Shown here: positions 36,937 to 49,400 of the stretch, in pieces | Layout of the letters: each line of letters begins with the position of its first letter | How positions within the stretch are numbered: position 1 is the stretch's first letter | Assembly: GCA_015060385.1 (NCBI GenBank) | Contig: SUYO01000006.1 | Coordinates: forward strand, 24,271 to 88,270 | Length of the DNA stretch: 64,000 bases | Direction of reading: 5' to 3' | DNA from: Bacteroidales bacterium | GTDB taxonomy: Bacteria > Bacteroidota > Bacteroidia > Bacteroidales > UBA932 | Position numbers and translations under genes: made by a program | Notes under the pieces: generated by a model | What the model was told of the DNA's origin: nothing | What the model saw: only the letters and a program-made list of their open reading frames with translations | Database searches by the model: none

Positions 36937-38160
36937 ATGAAGAAGGTAATATTTGCAATCTGTGCTGCCCTCGTGGCTCTTTCGTGTTCGCAGCCGAAGG
37001 CTCCTGAGCAGCAGCCTCTTGAAAATTCAGTGGTGTACGAGATGAACGTGCGCCAGTACACACCTGAAGGCACATTCGCTGCCGCTCAGCAGGAACTTCC
37101 GCGTCTGGCAGAGATGGGTGTGGACATCGTATGGCTCATGCCGATCTATCCTATCGGAGTAGAGGGCCGCAAGGGAACTCTCGGTTCATACTATGCGGTA
37201 AGGAACTACTGCGACATCAACCCTGAGTTCGGAACCCTCGAAGACTTCGACAACTTTGTTGCAGAGGCGCACAGGCTCGGTCTCCGCGTCATCATAGACT
37301 GGGTTGCCAACCACACCTCGCCTGATGCGGTGTGGGTTACAGGCAAGCCTGCAGAGTGGTACGAGCGCGATGCCGAAGGCAATACTACATTTACAGCCGA
37401 CTGGTCGGACACTGCCAACCTCAATTATGAGAACCCTGAGGTATGGAAGGGAATGCAGGATGCCCTCCGTTTCTGGATGGAGCGTGGCATCGACGGTTTC
37501 CGCTGCGACATGGCCTGCGAGGTTCCGCTCGAGTTCTGGCAGGAGGCCATAGCCGGACTCCGTGCAGATTATCCGCACATGTACTGGCTTGCAGAAGGCG
37601 AGGAACCAAAGCTCCACTCTCTTTCCGACTTCAATGCCTCATACTCATGGGAGCTCCACCATATGATGAACTCCATCGCCCGTGGCGAGCAGGGCATCGA
37701 GGACCTCCTCTCGTACATAGAGAAGGATGCAGAAAGACATCCTGAGGATGTGTGCCGTCTCATGTTCACATCAAACCACGATGAGAACTCATGGGCAGGT
37801 ACCGAGTTCGAGAGAATGGGCGACGCCGCAAAGGTAATGGCAGTGCTTACATTCACTCTTCCTGGCGGCCAGCCTCTGATCTACACAGGCCAGGAGATGG
37901 GCTGGAACAAGAGGTTCGAGTTCTTCGAGAAGGATCATATTCCTGCATGGGAGAAGAACGAGTACTTCGACTTCTACAAGGAACTCTGCGAGATCCGTCA
38001 TGCAAACCCTGCACTTGCTGCAGGCGGCAAGGGCGGCAGGTTCGAGGTCGTTTCGGCTGAAGACGGCGTACTCGTGTTCACACGCACACTTCCTGAGAAC
38101 AAGGTTACAGTAAAGGTTGAACTTAAAGCTCCTTGGGGCTGGGAAATTACAGCTGAATGA
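36937..38160 (+). CDS. GH13 alpha-amylase family lipoprotein, short form
   Basis: A 407-residue lipoprotein (lipobox ALSC) that consists of little more than the GH13 barrel and a small C-terminal beta domain. Region I is DWVANHTSP, and the catalytic residues are Asp191 (GFRCDMA), Glu220 (WLAEGEEP) and Asp282 (SNHDEN). Similar short enzymes act on malto-oligosaccharides in the periplasm. It is 12 bases after the pullulanase gene and its stop overlaps the next start (ATGA). Exact activity (amylase or glucosidase) cannot be read from sequence. Confidence 0.88.
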   Translation: MKKVIFAICAALVALSCSQPKAPEQQPLENSVVYEMNVRQYTPEGTFAAAQQELPRLAEMGVDIVWLMPIYPIGVEGRKGTLGSYYAVRNYCDINPEFGTLEDFDNFVAEAHRLGLRVIIDWVANHTSPDAVWVTGKPAEWYERDAEGNTTFTADWSDTANLNYENPEVWKGMQDALRFWMERGIDGFRCDMACEVPLEFWQEAIAGLRADYPHMYWLAEGEEPKLHSLSDFNASYSWELHHMMNSIARGEQGIEDLLSYIEKDAERHPEDVCRLMFTSNHDENSWAGTEFERMGDAAKVMAVLTFTLPGGQPLIYTGQEMGWNKRFEFFEKDHIPAWEKNEYFDFYKELCEIRHANPALAAGGKGGRFEVVSAEDGVLVFTRTLPENKVTVKVELKAPWGWEITAE

Positions 38161-40092
38161 TCATGAAGAGAATAGTCATAGCATTGGCGGCGCTTGCCCT
38201 CGCAGCATGCTCGGGCAAGCCGGCGTTCGACCCTGCTGCAGTGGCTGACGCCACTGCGCAGCAGGTCACAAGAGTAGAGCCGCTTTCATGGTGGACAGGC
38301 ATGAAGATGCCTCTCCAGCTCATGGTGCAGGGAGAGAATATCTCCGCTTACGATGTCGCTGTTGAAGGCGGCAAGGGAGTAGAAGTCGAGAAGGTCAGCA
38401 AGGCTGACAGCCCGAACTACCTTTTCGTTGACGTGAAGATCGCTGCAGATGCAGCTCCCGGTATATATTATATAGTGTTCTCGAAGGACGGGGAATCTTT
38501 CAAGTATCCATACGAGATAGCTGCCCGCAGGGAAGGCTCTGCAGAGCGTACCAGCTTCACTACGGCCGACATGATCTACCTCATCATGCCTGACCGTTTC
38601 GCGAACGGTGACCCTTCGAACGACTCTGTAGAGGGCATGCCTGACAAGGCTGACCGCAGCAAGCCGTTCGGCCGTCACGGCGGTGACATCCAGGGTATCA
38701 TCGACCACCTCGACTATATCAGCGAACTCGGTGCGACAGCCATCTGGTGTACCCCTCTGATAGAGGACAACCTCGAGAAGACCACATACCACGGCTATGC
38801 ATGTACCGACTACTACCATATCGACGCGCGCTTCGGTGACAACGACCTCTTCAGGGAGTATGTACAGAAGGCGCATGAGAAGGACCTCAAGATAATCATG
38901 GACATCGTTCCTAACCACTCAGGTTCAGGCCACTGGTGGATGGAGGATGTTCCTTTCAAGGACTGGTACCATGTGTTCGATACATATACAGGATCGAACA
39001 TCGTGTTCTCTACCAACATGGACCCTAACGCTTCGACCCAGGACCTCTATATTCAGGAAAGCGGCTGGTTCGATACCTCTATGGTCGACATGAACCTTGA
39101 CAATCCGTTCATGCTCAGGTATTTCCAGCAGTGGGCGATCTGGTGGATCGAGTGGGCTGACCTCGACGGCTTCCGTGTGGACACATATCCTTACAACGAG
39201 AAGGGTCCGATGTCAGAGTGGTGCGCTGCAGTGATGAACGAGTATCCGAACTTCAATATCGTGGGAGAGTGCTGGACGGCTTCGATCCCTCAGCTCGCAT
39301 ACTGGCAGGGCGGCAACGCGAACAAGGACGGCTTCGACTCGAACCTCAAGTCCATCATGGACTTCCCGCTTCACGATGCCCTCCGTGCAGGTCTCAACGA
39401 GGACAACCCCGGCTGGGGAGAGGGTATCCTCCGCGTATACGACATCCTTTCGCATGACTTCGTGTACCATGATCTCTCGAACATGATGATCTTCCCAGGA
39501 AACCATGATACTGCGCGTCTGGGTGACGCTCTGCGTAAGAATCCGAACCGTGTGAAGATAGCCATGGCCCTGATGGCCACGATGCGCGGATATCCGCAGA
39601 TCTTCGCCGGTGACGAGCTCATGTTCGTTTCCAACAACCTCAAGGACGCGGGTGACCACGGCGGACTCCGCGTGGACTTCCCTGGCGGATGGGAAGGTGA
39701 CGAAATGAACCTCTTTACTGCCGAAGGCCGTGCGGCTGCGACAAAGAACACCGACGGACTCTCTGTTCCAAAGGGACAGGCGGCTGACCTCTTCGATTTT
39801 GCAAGCCGTCTTTTCCAGTGGAGAAAGACCAAGGAGGTCATCCACAACGGAAAGACAAAGCATTTCATGACCCGCGACAACACCTATGCATTCTTCCGTT
39901 ATGACGAGAACGATATGGTGTTCGTATATGTCAATAACTCTCTCGAGCCTAAGAACATCCCATGGTCATACTACAAGGAGATCAACGAGGGTATCAAGGG
40001 CGGAGTGAACGTGATGACAGGCGAGGCTTGCGAGGTTTCCGACGCTACCGTGGTGGCTCCGCAGTCGGTGCTTATCGTGGAATATGAACGAT

Positions 40093-40094
<2 letters not shown>
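38157..40094 (+). CDS. susA: SusA-like neopullulanase/cyclomaltodextrinase (GH13)
   Basis: A 645-residue enzyme with an N-terminal cyclomaltodextrinase-type domain (about 35-125, VEPLSWWTGMKMPLQLMVQG), GH13 barrel and C-terminal beta domain, the architecture of SusA. Region I is DIVPNH, and the catalytic residues are Asp342 (GFRVDTYPY), Glu371 (VGECW) and Asp451 (GNHDTA). SusA breaks imported oligosaccharides in the periplasm. This one has a lipobox (LAACSG), so it is probably membrane-anchored. The start overlaps the previous stop; a second Met six bases later is possible. The stop codon touches a dispersed repeat. Confidence 0.9.
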
Positions 40095-42407
<2,313 letters not shown>

Positions 42408-42411
42408 GTCT

Positions 42412-42439
42412 GGTCATCCCCGGTCATTCCGGGGAGACC
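42412..42439 (+). terminator. Hairpin after SusB
   Basis: GGTC-TCCCCGG / CCGGGGA-GACC forms an 11-bp stem with one bulged A and a TCATT loop. There is no T-run, so it is a weak or factor-assisted terminator, or a repeat-derived palindrome. Confidence 0.5.
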
Positions 42440-42477
42440 GAAACATCTATAACCAAACACAAATTAATTTCATTATC

Positions 42478-42645
42478 ATGGACAAAAGAACCAAAACAAC
42501 TGAATTTCAGTGCATTGGGGGGGGCAATTATGAGTCTCCGGAACTAAATGTAATCGACCTTCATATCGAAGGCGCAATCTGCTTTGACTCAGGCGAGGTA
42601 GGCGGACAGTTTAATCCTTATAACGAGGAGGATGCTATCTGGTAA
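42478..42645 (+). CDS. Small peptide 1 of a Y-E-x-P family preceding a surface lipoprotein
   Basis: A 55-residue peptide without signal peptide. Its core reads NYESPELNVIDLHIEGAICF, then DSGEVGGQFNPYNEEDAIW. It aligns with the 40-residue peptide at 46328: both show Y-E-(S/T)-P, a hydrophobic I/L-rich strand, Glu, Cys, S-G, F-(N/D)-P, an acidic run and a final Trp. Each lies directly before a large lipoprotein with a fimbrillin-like N terminus, here 32 bases before the gene at 42678. Similar short, acidic, Y-E-x-P peptides are often seen as unannotated genes in gut Bacteroidetes; no function is known to me. Confidence 0.7.
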   Translation: MDKRTKTTEFQCIGGGNYESPELNVIDLHIEGAICFDSGEVGGQFNPYNEEDAIW

Positions 42646-42677
42646 CGGAAAGTCGGACTATTAATGAATCTAAGGAA

Positions 42678-44591
42678 ATGAAAAAGATCTATTCATTTAT
42701 GGTTGCTGCTGTTGCCATGTTCGCAGCGGCATCTTGTACCCAGGAGCTCGAGAACAAAGTTCCTGAGGCAGTTGAGGAAACAGTAGTGTTCACAGCATCT
42801 GTTGACGGTGCAGAGACTAAGGCTGTCCTTGGTGTAAACGGAGAAGGTAAGAAGGTTTCAAACTGGGTAAGCGGTGACGCCATTACCATCCTTAACGGAA
42901 CCGCTGGCTTTGACTTCACTACCGAAGACGAAGGACTTATAGCTGCCTTCTCATACACAGGCAGTGACTTCGAAGGCGATAAGTTCATCGCAGTTTATCC
43001 TGCAGGTACATACACAGCTGATGTAGATGCAAAGACTGTGAATGCCTATATCCCTACTTATCAGGGTGCAAAAAAGGATACTTATAATGAGAAGGCTGCT
43101 CTTGCTGTAGCATATACTGAAGATAACACACTTACATTCAATAATGCTCATGCCCTTCTTAAGTTCACTATCAATGGCAGCAATATCAAGGCTGTTGAAT
43201 TCTATGGCAATAATGACGAGGCTATAACAGGTAACATGCTCGTCAGCCTGAATGAAGACGATTCCATCAAGAGTGTCGTAGGACAGGATACAGTCTTTGA
43301 GGAAGGAAAGGAGAATGAGTGGACAAGCAAGGGTACTTGGGTGAAGATCTATTCTGAGGATGAAGCTAACGATTGGGTATTTGAAGACGGAGCGACATAC
43401 TATGCAGCCATAGCTCCTGCGAACTTTACCCAGGGATTCTCAGTGAACTTTATCCTTGATGATGATACCAAGGTAGAAAAGGTAAAGACTACTGCAAACC
43501 CTAAAGATCTCGTTGCCGGAACTATCCTTAATCTCGGTACATTCGAGTACACTGCTCCGGAATTTGAACCGAAAAATTGGGGTATTGTTGGAAGCATGAG
43601 CGGATGGGGACCTGATATTGCATCAATGACTTTTGCCGATGGCTGGTATGTTGCTGAGGGACTCACAATCAGAGATTCAGATACATTCAAATTAAGAGTT
43701 AATGGATCGTGGGATGAGCAACTGACCTATACGACATCTCCAATGGAAACAGGTGTCGAGTATGATGCTGTTGATGGTGACGGTCAGGATAATATGAAGG
43801 TAGCGGTTTCCGGCATTTATTCTGTTTATCTTTCTGCTGATGAGACCAAGATTAAGGTTGTAAAGACCGCAGATCTTCCTACAGAATCTACACCGGATCA
43901 GCCATCAGACTGGGCGGTGGCAGGAAAATTCAATGGTTGGACAGATCTGGCTATGGTTACAACAAGTACACCGGACCTTTTTGTGGCTAAGAATGTTGAA
44001 CTCAGTGATTATGATGAGTTTAAGATTAAAGCCAAGAAGGTATCAGAAGAAAATGATGGTTGGTCAACAAGCTATGGCGTCAGCAATGTAAACTATATCA
44101 ATGAGAACGTATTCTTCTCAGTAGCTTCGGGTAGTAATGTAAACATTTCAAATGTTAGTGCAGGAAACTATGACATTTATTTTGATCTTGTTGGAGGAAA
44201 GGTTTATTTGATGACAGCAGACACTGACCATACGTCAGCCACAGAGCAGACAACAAATGGTACCGCCCCAGTTATTGTAAATGCCAAGACTATTTATTTG
44301 AATACTGGTGGCTCTTCTCTTTGGAATCAAAGTGAAGCTTGGTTCGAAGCCTGGATCTGGGGAGATGGTGACCAGTGGGTTACCTTTAAAGAAACAGATG
44401 AAGCTGATATTTATTCCGTAGAAGTACCAAGCGGAACTACAGGTTTAAAAATTCTTCGAAGAGGTCCAGAGCATGCTGCTGGATCATGGGATTCAAAGTG
44501 GAATAATACAAGTGATATTACCTTAAATGGTAATAACTGCATTACTATTACAGGTTGGGGGGAGACCAACTGGACGTTATCAACAAAATAA
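42678..44591 (+). CDS. Surface lipoprotein: fimbrillin-like N terminus with starch-binding modules
   Basis: A 637-residue lipoprotein (lipobox AASC). Residues about 30-295 are a fimbrillin/Mfa-like beta domain (EETVVFTASVDGAETKAVL, then ALLKFTI, YYAAIAP and GTILNLGTFEY) shared with the genes at 44840 and 46464. Two SusE-type starch-binding modules follow (WGIVGSMSGW, about 302-400; WAVAGKFNGW, about 412-515), then a CBM26-like module (about 535-637, AWFEAWIWGDGDQWVTF). It likely holds starch at the surface. Codon use is more AT-rich than in the SusC1 operon. It is followed by a good terminator. Confidence 0.85.
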   Translation: MKKIYSFMVAAVAMFAAASCTQELENKVPEAVEETVVFTASVDGAETKAVLGVNGEGKKVSNWVSGDAITILNGTAGFDFTTEDEGLIAAFSYTGSDFEGDKFIAVYPAGTYTADVDAKTVNAYIPTYQGAKKDTYNEKAALAVAYTEDNTLTFNNAHALLKFTINGSNIKAVEFYGNNDEAITGNMLVSLNEDDSIKSVVGQDTVFEEGKENEWTSKGTWVKIYSEDEANDWVFEDGATYYAAIAPANFTQGFSVNFILDDDTKVEKVKTTANPKDLVAGTILNLGTFEYTAPEFEPKNWGIVGSMSGWGPDIASMTFADGWYVAEGLTIRDSDTFKLRVNGSWDEQLTYTTSPMETGVEYDAVDGDGQDNMKVAVSGIYSVYLSADETKIKVVKTADLPTESTPDQPSDWAVAGKFNGWTDLAMVTTSTPDLFVAKNVELSDYDEFKIKAKKVSEENDGWSTSYGVSNVNYINENVFFSVASGSNVNISNVSAGNYDIYFDLVGGKVYLMTADTDHTSATEQTTNGTAPVIVNAKTIYLNTGGSSLWNQSEAWFEAWIWGDGDQWVTFKETDEADIYSVEVPSGTTGLKILRRGPEHAAGSWDSKWNNTSDITLNGNNCITITGWGETNWTLSTK

Positions 44592-44597
44592 TATTAT

Positions 44598-44644
44598 ACT
44601 TCACATGGAGCATCTAATGAATGACCTCCATGTGAAGTGTTTTT
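44598..44644 (+). terminator. Intrinsic terminator
   Basis: A 13-bp perfect stem (ACTTCACATGGAG/CTCCATGTGAAGT, 44598-44610/44626-44638) followed by G and a TTTTT run. Confidence 0.85.
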
Positions 44645-44839
44645 AACCGATAGTGTAAAATCTAACATTTGATTATCAATGAATTATAGCAAACGTGTGC
44701 CGTCAAAAGGGAGCACATATTTGACGTAAGGAGTTGATGGTTGGTTTATTACGTCTTATGTGGCCTTGCTGTCAAAGGTGTTGACCGTGAGGTCGATCGG
44801 TATAGTTATGTCAAGATGTCATATCTGAAAATATACAGC

Positions 44840-46318
44840 ATGAGAAGATCATTTAAAGGACTTTTGTCCCTGATGTGTGCTTCAGTATTTGCTGCAGCAT
44901 GCATCGAAGAGACAGCTCCAGTCGAGCCTGAGGTAAACGAGGAGACTGTCGTTTTCACTGCATCCATCGATGATGCTGATACAAAAACCATATTGAACGG
45001 TACTGCAACCGAGTGGGTTGCAGGTGATGGAATATCAATCCACAACGGAACGAAGGCTTTTACCTTCAAAGCGAAATCTGCCGGTAAGAATACTGAATTC
45101 ACATATACCGGTAACGACTTTTCAGGAAACAGATTCCTTGCAGTCTATCCGGCAGGAACATATACTGCAGATTTAAATGCAAAGACAGTCACAGCCAATA
45201 TACCTGTCTGGCAGCAGGCTCAGAAGGGGACATGGCATAGTCCGGCAGCAGTAGGTGTCGCATATTCTGAAACCAATGCACTCGCTTTCAAGAATGTCAC
45301 TGCACTCCTGAAGTTCCGAGTGAACACAGACAAGGTGACGCATGTTGTCTTCTGTGGAAACAGCAATGAAGGCCTTACCGGTAACATCAAGGTCTCTCTT
45401 ACATCAGCAGGCCCGTCTGTGGAAGTGCTTCCTACAGAAATCATTAAGGATAAAGAGAAGATTTCCGATCTTGGTACCTGGGTTGAGATCTATGCATACC
45501 ACGATGATCAGCACAAGTATTTCGAGAAGAATCAGGACTACTACATTGCAGTAGCTCCACAGGTCTTCAATTCCGGAGTATCTGCGAAAATCAGAATCGA
45601 CGATGGTGACGAGATCCAGGTAAAGAAGACTACAAGTAAGGTAACTCTTGATGCCGGTACCATCTATGACCTCGGAACATTCGAGTACACTGCTCCGCCG
45701 GCTCCTGAGTGGGCAATCCCGGGCGCATACAATGGTTGGAGCACTTATGCAGAAATGACAGAGCAGGGCGATTTCTTTGTAGCCAGGAATGTGACGAAGC
45801 TTGATTCGAAGGATAATGGTTTCAAGATCATGAACAACGGCTCTTGGCTGGGATTCACAGGCGCAGTGGCTGTGAATACATGGAATGTTCTTGGTGGAGA
45901 TGTCAATATCTATGTTACAGGTGCAACTGCAGAAGCAAGCTATGATGTGTATGTATATCCGGCAAAGAGGATGTTCTATGTGACAGCCGCAGGCAGTGCG
46001 GCACCGGCAGTTCCGAATGTGGAAATGTATAGATTCTATGTGCAGAACAATGTGGGTTGGGAGACTCTTAATTTCTACGCATGGGGAGGCTATACGACTG
46101 CTGGATGGCCAGGTGACAAGATGACCAAGGAAGCTTCCGTCGGTGATTATGGCGTTTGCAAGTACGTAGAGATTCCTAAGGGAACCGAGGTTGTCAATCT
46201 GATCATCAACAACGGAACAAAGCAGACCAAGGATATAGTAGTGAAAAGCAGCTCAAAGGTTAATAAACTGTCTAATGGAGACTATGTTTACGTTCTTGAG
46301 GCCGCTGATGTTAAATAG
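44840..46318 (+). CDS. Surface lipoprotein: fimbrillin-like N terminus with starch-binding modules (shorter paralog)
   Basis: A 492-residue lipoprotein (start MRRSFKGLLSLMCASVFAAA then Cys21). The N-terminal fimbrillin-like domain (EETVVFTASIDDADTKTIL; ALLKFRV; YYIAVAP; GTIYDLGTFEY) spans about 30-285. One SusE-type module (WAIPGAYNGW, about 290-385) and a C-terminal CBM26-like module (about 395-492, YAWGGYTTAGWPGDKM) follow. It has the same plan as 42678 with one module fewer. Other in-frame starts exist upstream (44741, 44816), but only 44840 gives a standard lipoprotein signal. The gap 44645-44839 holds a possible CATATTTG box at 44716 and no gene. A small peptide gene and an amylase follow in the same operon. 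Confidence 0.83.
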   Translation: MRRSFKGLLSLMCASVFAAACIEETAPVEPEVNEETVVFTASIDDADTKTILNGTATEWVAGDGISIHNGTKAFTFKAKSAGKNTEFTYTGNDFSGNRFLAVYPAGTYTADLNAKTVTANIPVWQQAQKGTWHSPAAVGVAYSETNALAFKNVTALLKFRVNTDKVTHVVFCGNSNEGLTGNIKVSLTSAGPSVEVLPTEIIKDKEKISDLGTWVEIYAYHDDQHKYFEKNQDYYIAVAPQVFNSGVSAKIRIDDGDEIQVKKTTSKVTLDAGTIYDLGTFEYTAPPAPEWAIPGAYNGWSTYAEMTEQGDFFVARNVTKLDSKDNGFKIMNNGSWLGFTGAVAVNTWNVLGGDVNIYVTGATAEASYDVYVYPAKRMFYVTAAGSAAPAVPNVEMYRFYVQNNVGWETLNFYAWGGYTTAGWPGDKMTKEASVGDYGVCKYVEIPKGTEVVNLIINNGTKQTKDIVVKSSSKVNKLSNGDYVYVLEAADVK

Positions 46319-46327
46319 ATAAAGCAT

Positions 46328-46450
46328 ATGACAATGAATACATACGAAACGCCATCTGTAGAGATTCTTGAACTTTGCACTGAGTCAGTGCTTTGTACAA
46401 GCGGAGCTTTTGATCCGTGGGAGGAAGACACCCTTGAATGGAATGACTGA
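46328..46450 (+). CDS. Small peptide 2 of the Y-E-x-P family preceding a surface amylase
   Basis: A 40-residue acidic peptide without signal peptide. The core reads TYETPSVEILELCTESVLC, then TSGAFDPWEEDTLEWND. It is related to the peptide at 42478 (see there). It starts 9 bases after the upstream lipoprotein stop and ends 13 bases before the amylase start, so it lies inside the operon and its translation could affect the amylase. Codon pattern and tight spacing support a real gene. Confidence 0.7.
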   Translation: MTMNTYETPSVEILELCTESVLCTSGAFDPWEEDTLEWND

Positions 46451-46463
46451 CACTTCAATGGGA

Positions 46464-49400
46464 ATGAAAACATTTTCAAGGTTATTTCTTTCGTTTTCGG
46501 CTTTGGTCACATGTCTCGTGTCATGTGTCAGTGAGGTTGTGGACGTACAGGAGGCCCCTGATATCAAAGGGGCTCCTGTATTTACCGCCCACGTGGACGC
46601 GCCTGATACCAAGACCGTGCTTGACGGAAACATTTCCAAGTGGAGCGGAGAGGAATATATCCAGATCATAGGTCAGGGCGGAAACTATAAGTTCGGTACC
46701 TCTGTCAATGGAACAGCTTCTTCGGCAGCCTTCAGCTATATGGGTGACGGCCGCTTCTCGGAGTCTGAGGTCATGGCAGTTTATCCTTATGCCGGGGGAC
46801 AATCTTCTGCCGATATTTCGGAGAAGATCGTAAGCAATGTCACCATTCCTTCCGTACAGACCGCCGTTGCCGGTTCATATGACCCTGATGCTGCGGTAGC
46901 TGTAGCATATACGACAGACAATACTCTGCGCTTCAAGAATGCTGTCGCCCTCTTGAAGTTCACAATGGGTTCTTCTGGCGTGAAGAATGTGACGGTCTGG
47001 GGTGAAATGACTGAGGTCGAGATTGATTCAGAGGGTGTGGAGTCTGATGCTCTTTACCTGACGGTACATGACGAATGGAAGTCAGACAATGCCTGGTTTG
47101 CTGCATACTTCTTTGGCGATAATGGTGATACATGGAAAAGGATGGAGCCGGTTTCAGCCAATACATATTCCTGTCCGAAACCTGAAGGTTATCCTAATGT
47201 GATCTTCTGCCGAATGAATCCTGCTGGAAATGCGCTCAGCTGGGACAATAAGTGGAATCAGACACCTGACCTGACATACGGATCATATAACCACTACACG
47301 ATTACCAGACCTTGGGACGGGGTTGACGGTTCATGGTCTACATACGATATATCTTCGGCTACTACGACCCTGGGAATCTCCGGTACAGGAAAGGTCTATT
47401 ATAACGATGGCGAACCTGTCGTTGAAGGCTTTTCAAACGGATATGTGTCTATGTCAGGCAATTTTGTCAAAGGTAAGACATATTATATAGCAGTAGCTCC
47501 CGTGGTCTTTGAAAACGGAATCACTGTAGAATTCAGCAATACAGGAGAGTCTGACAAGTATGAGGTCAAGAGCACATCCAAGAGGGTTGAGTTCAAGAGG
47601 AACACCATCTATGATATGGGAGTGCTCTCTTCCGGTTCGGAAATGGGATTCTATGCTGATCCTGTAATACCTGATGCCGATGAACCATGTACCATATATT
47701 ACAAGGCGGTTGAGGGTGACGACCTGTATGGCTATGCATCTGATCTGTATGCCCATGTATGGTTGAGAAACAATGCTGTGGACAGCCATGGACCTTCATG
47801 GGGAACAAATACTGACAAATACAAGCTTACCAGGATCGGTACTGACCTGTGGTCGATGGAGCTGACTCCTTCCGTACGAGAGTGGTTTGATGAAATCAGT
47901 CCGATAGGTACTACACCGGTGCAGAAGATCGGTATAATTGCCCGTACAGAGGATGGCGATATCCAGACTCCCGATAATTTCCTTATAGTGACAGATGACC
48001 TCTATGGCGTAGATATCTCCATGCCTGCAGGTCTCAAGCATGGAATCAACTATATTGATGACAGTACGGTCACTCTTGTGCTTTATGACAGGGACAATCA
48101 GGGAAAATCTCATGATTTTTGTAACCTTCTGTGGGATGACAACTGGTGGGGTGACAGCAGCAAGCCTGTCAAGCCTCTGAATTATGATGACGAGAGCGGA
48201 TGCTGGTGGATCACCCTTACAGACCTGGATCCTGACAAGCAGTACAAGTTCCAGTATCAGCTGGGATACGGCAGTGATGTTACGGTAACTACCTTCGACC
48301 CATATACGGAAATACTTTACGACAGGACGAATGACCAATGGATTTCCGACTATGCCTATCCGGGTCTTGCTGCTGAATACGGTAACACCCACTACGGCAG
48401 GGACAACGGCTTCGTTTCTGCCTTCAAGATCAACAGGGATGAATATTCCTGGGAGATAGAGGACTATCAGATCGAGGATGACGACGACCTTGTCATCTAT
48501 GAGCTCCTGCTCCGTGACTTCACCGATAACGCCTATGGCGAAGGCAGTCTCAATGCAGCCATGAATTATCTGGACTATATCGACGGCCTCGGAGTGAACG
48601 CCATCGAGCTGATGCCTGTCCAGGAATTCGACGGCAACAACAGCTGGGGATACGGTACCCATGCATATTTTGCAATGGACAAGGTTTACGGAAAGCGCAG
48701 TACCTACAAGAAGTTCATCGACGAGTGCCACAAGAGGGGAATGGCGGTGATTCTTGATGTCGTATACAACCATGCGACCGGAGCGCATCCTTATGCTGCT
48801 CTTTACTGGGACGGCGACAAGACCGCTTCAAACAACCCTTGGTTCAACAGGGATGCCACACATCAGTATAATGTGTACCATCAGTGGAATCACAGCAATC
48901 CTATGGTGCGTGAACATGTCAAGAGGAATCTTGAATATCTGATAAAGGAATACAAGATAGACGGTTTCCGCTTTGACCTTTCAAAGGGCTTCACCCAGGA
49001 TTCATACAAGGTCGAAAGCTACAATCCGGAGCGTGTGGGATATCTGAAGGAATATCGTGAACATATCCGCAGTGTCGATCCGGATGCCATAATGATCTGC
49101 GAGCATTTTGTGGATGATGAGAACTATGACCTCGGCAACGCTGACATCAAGGTGTGGAGGAACATGAACGAGGCATACGGAGAATCTCTCATGGGCTGGA
49201 TGGGTGACAAGTCGAACTTCGACGGAGTCCAGGACATCAATGTGGACTGGCTCCCGTTCGGTACTCTGGTCGGCTATATGGAGAGTCATGATGAGGAAAG
49301 GAACATGTTCAAGGCACAGGAAAACGGAACGGATACCGCTAAGGGTGACTATAAGGTCCGCCTCAAGAGGTCAGGTCTGAATGCTGCTTTCTTCCTCCTC

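Noticed and set aside
46368..46463. Longer N terminus for the amylase at 46464
   Set aside because: This stretch overlaps the small peptide gene in another frame and would bury the lipoprotein signal.
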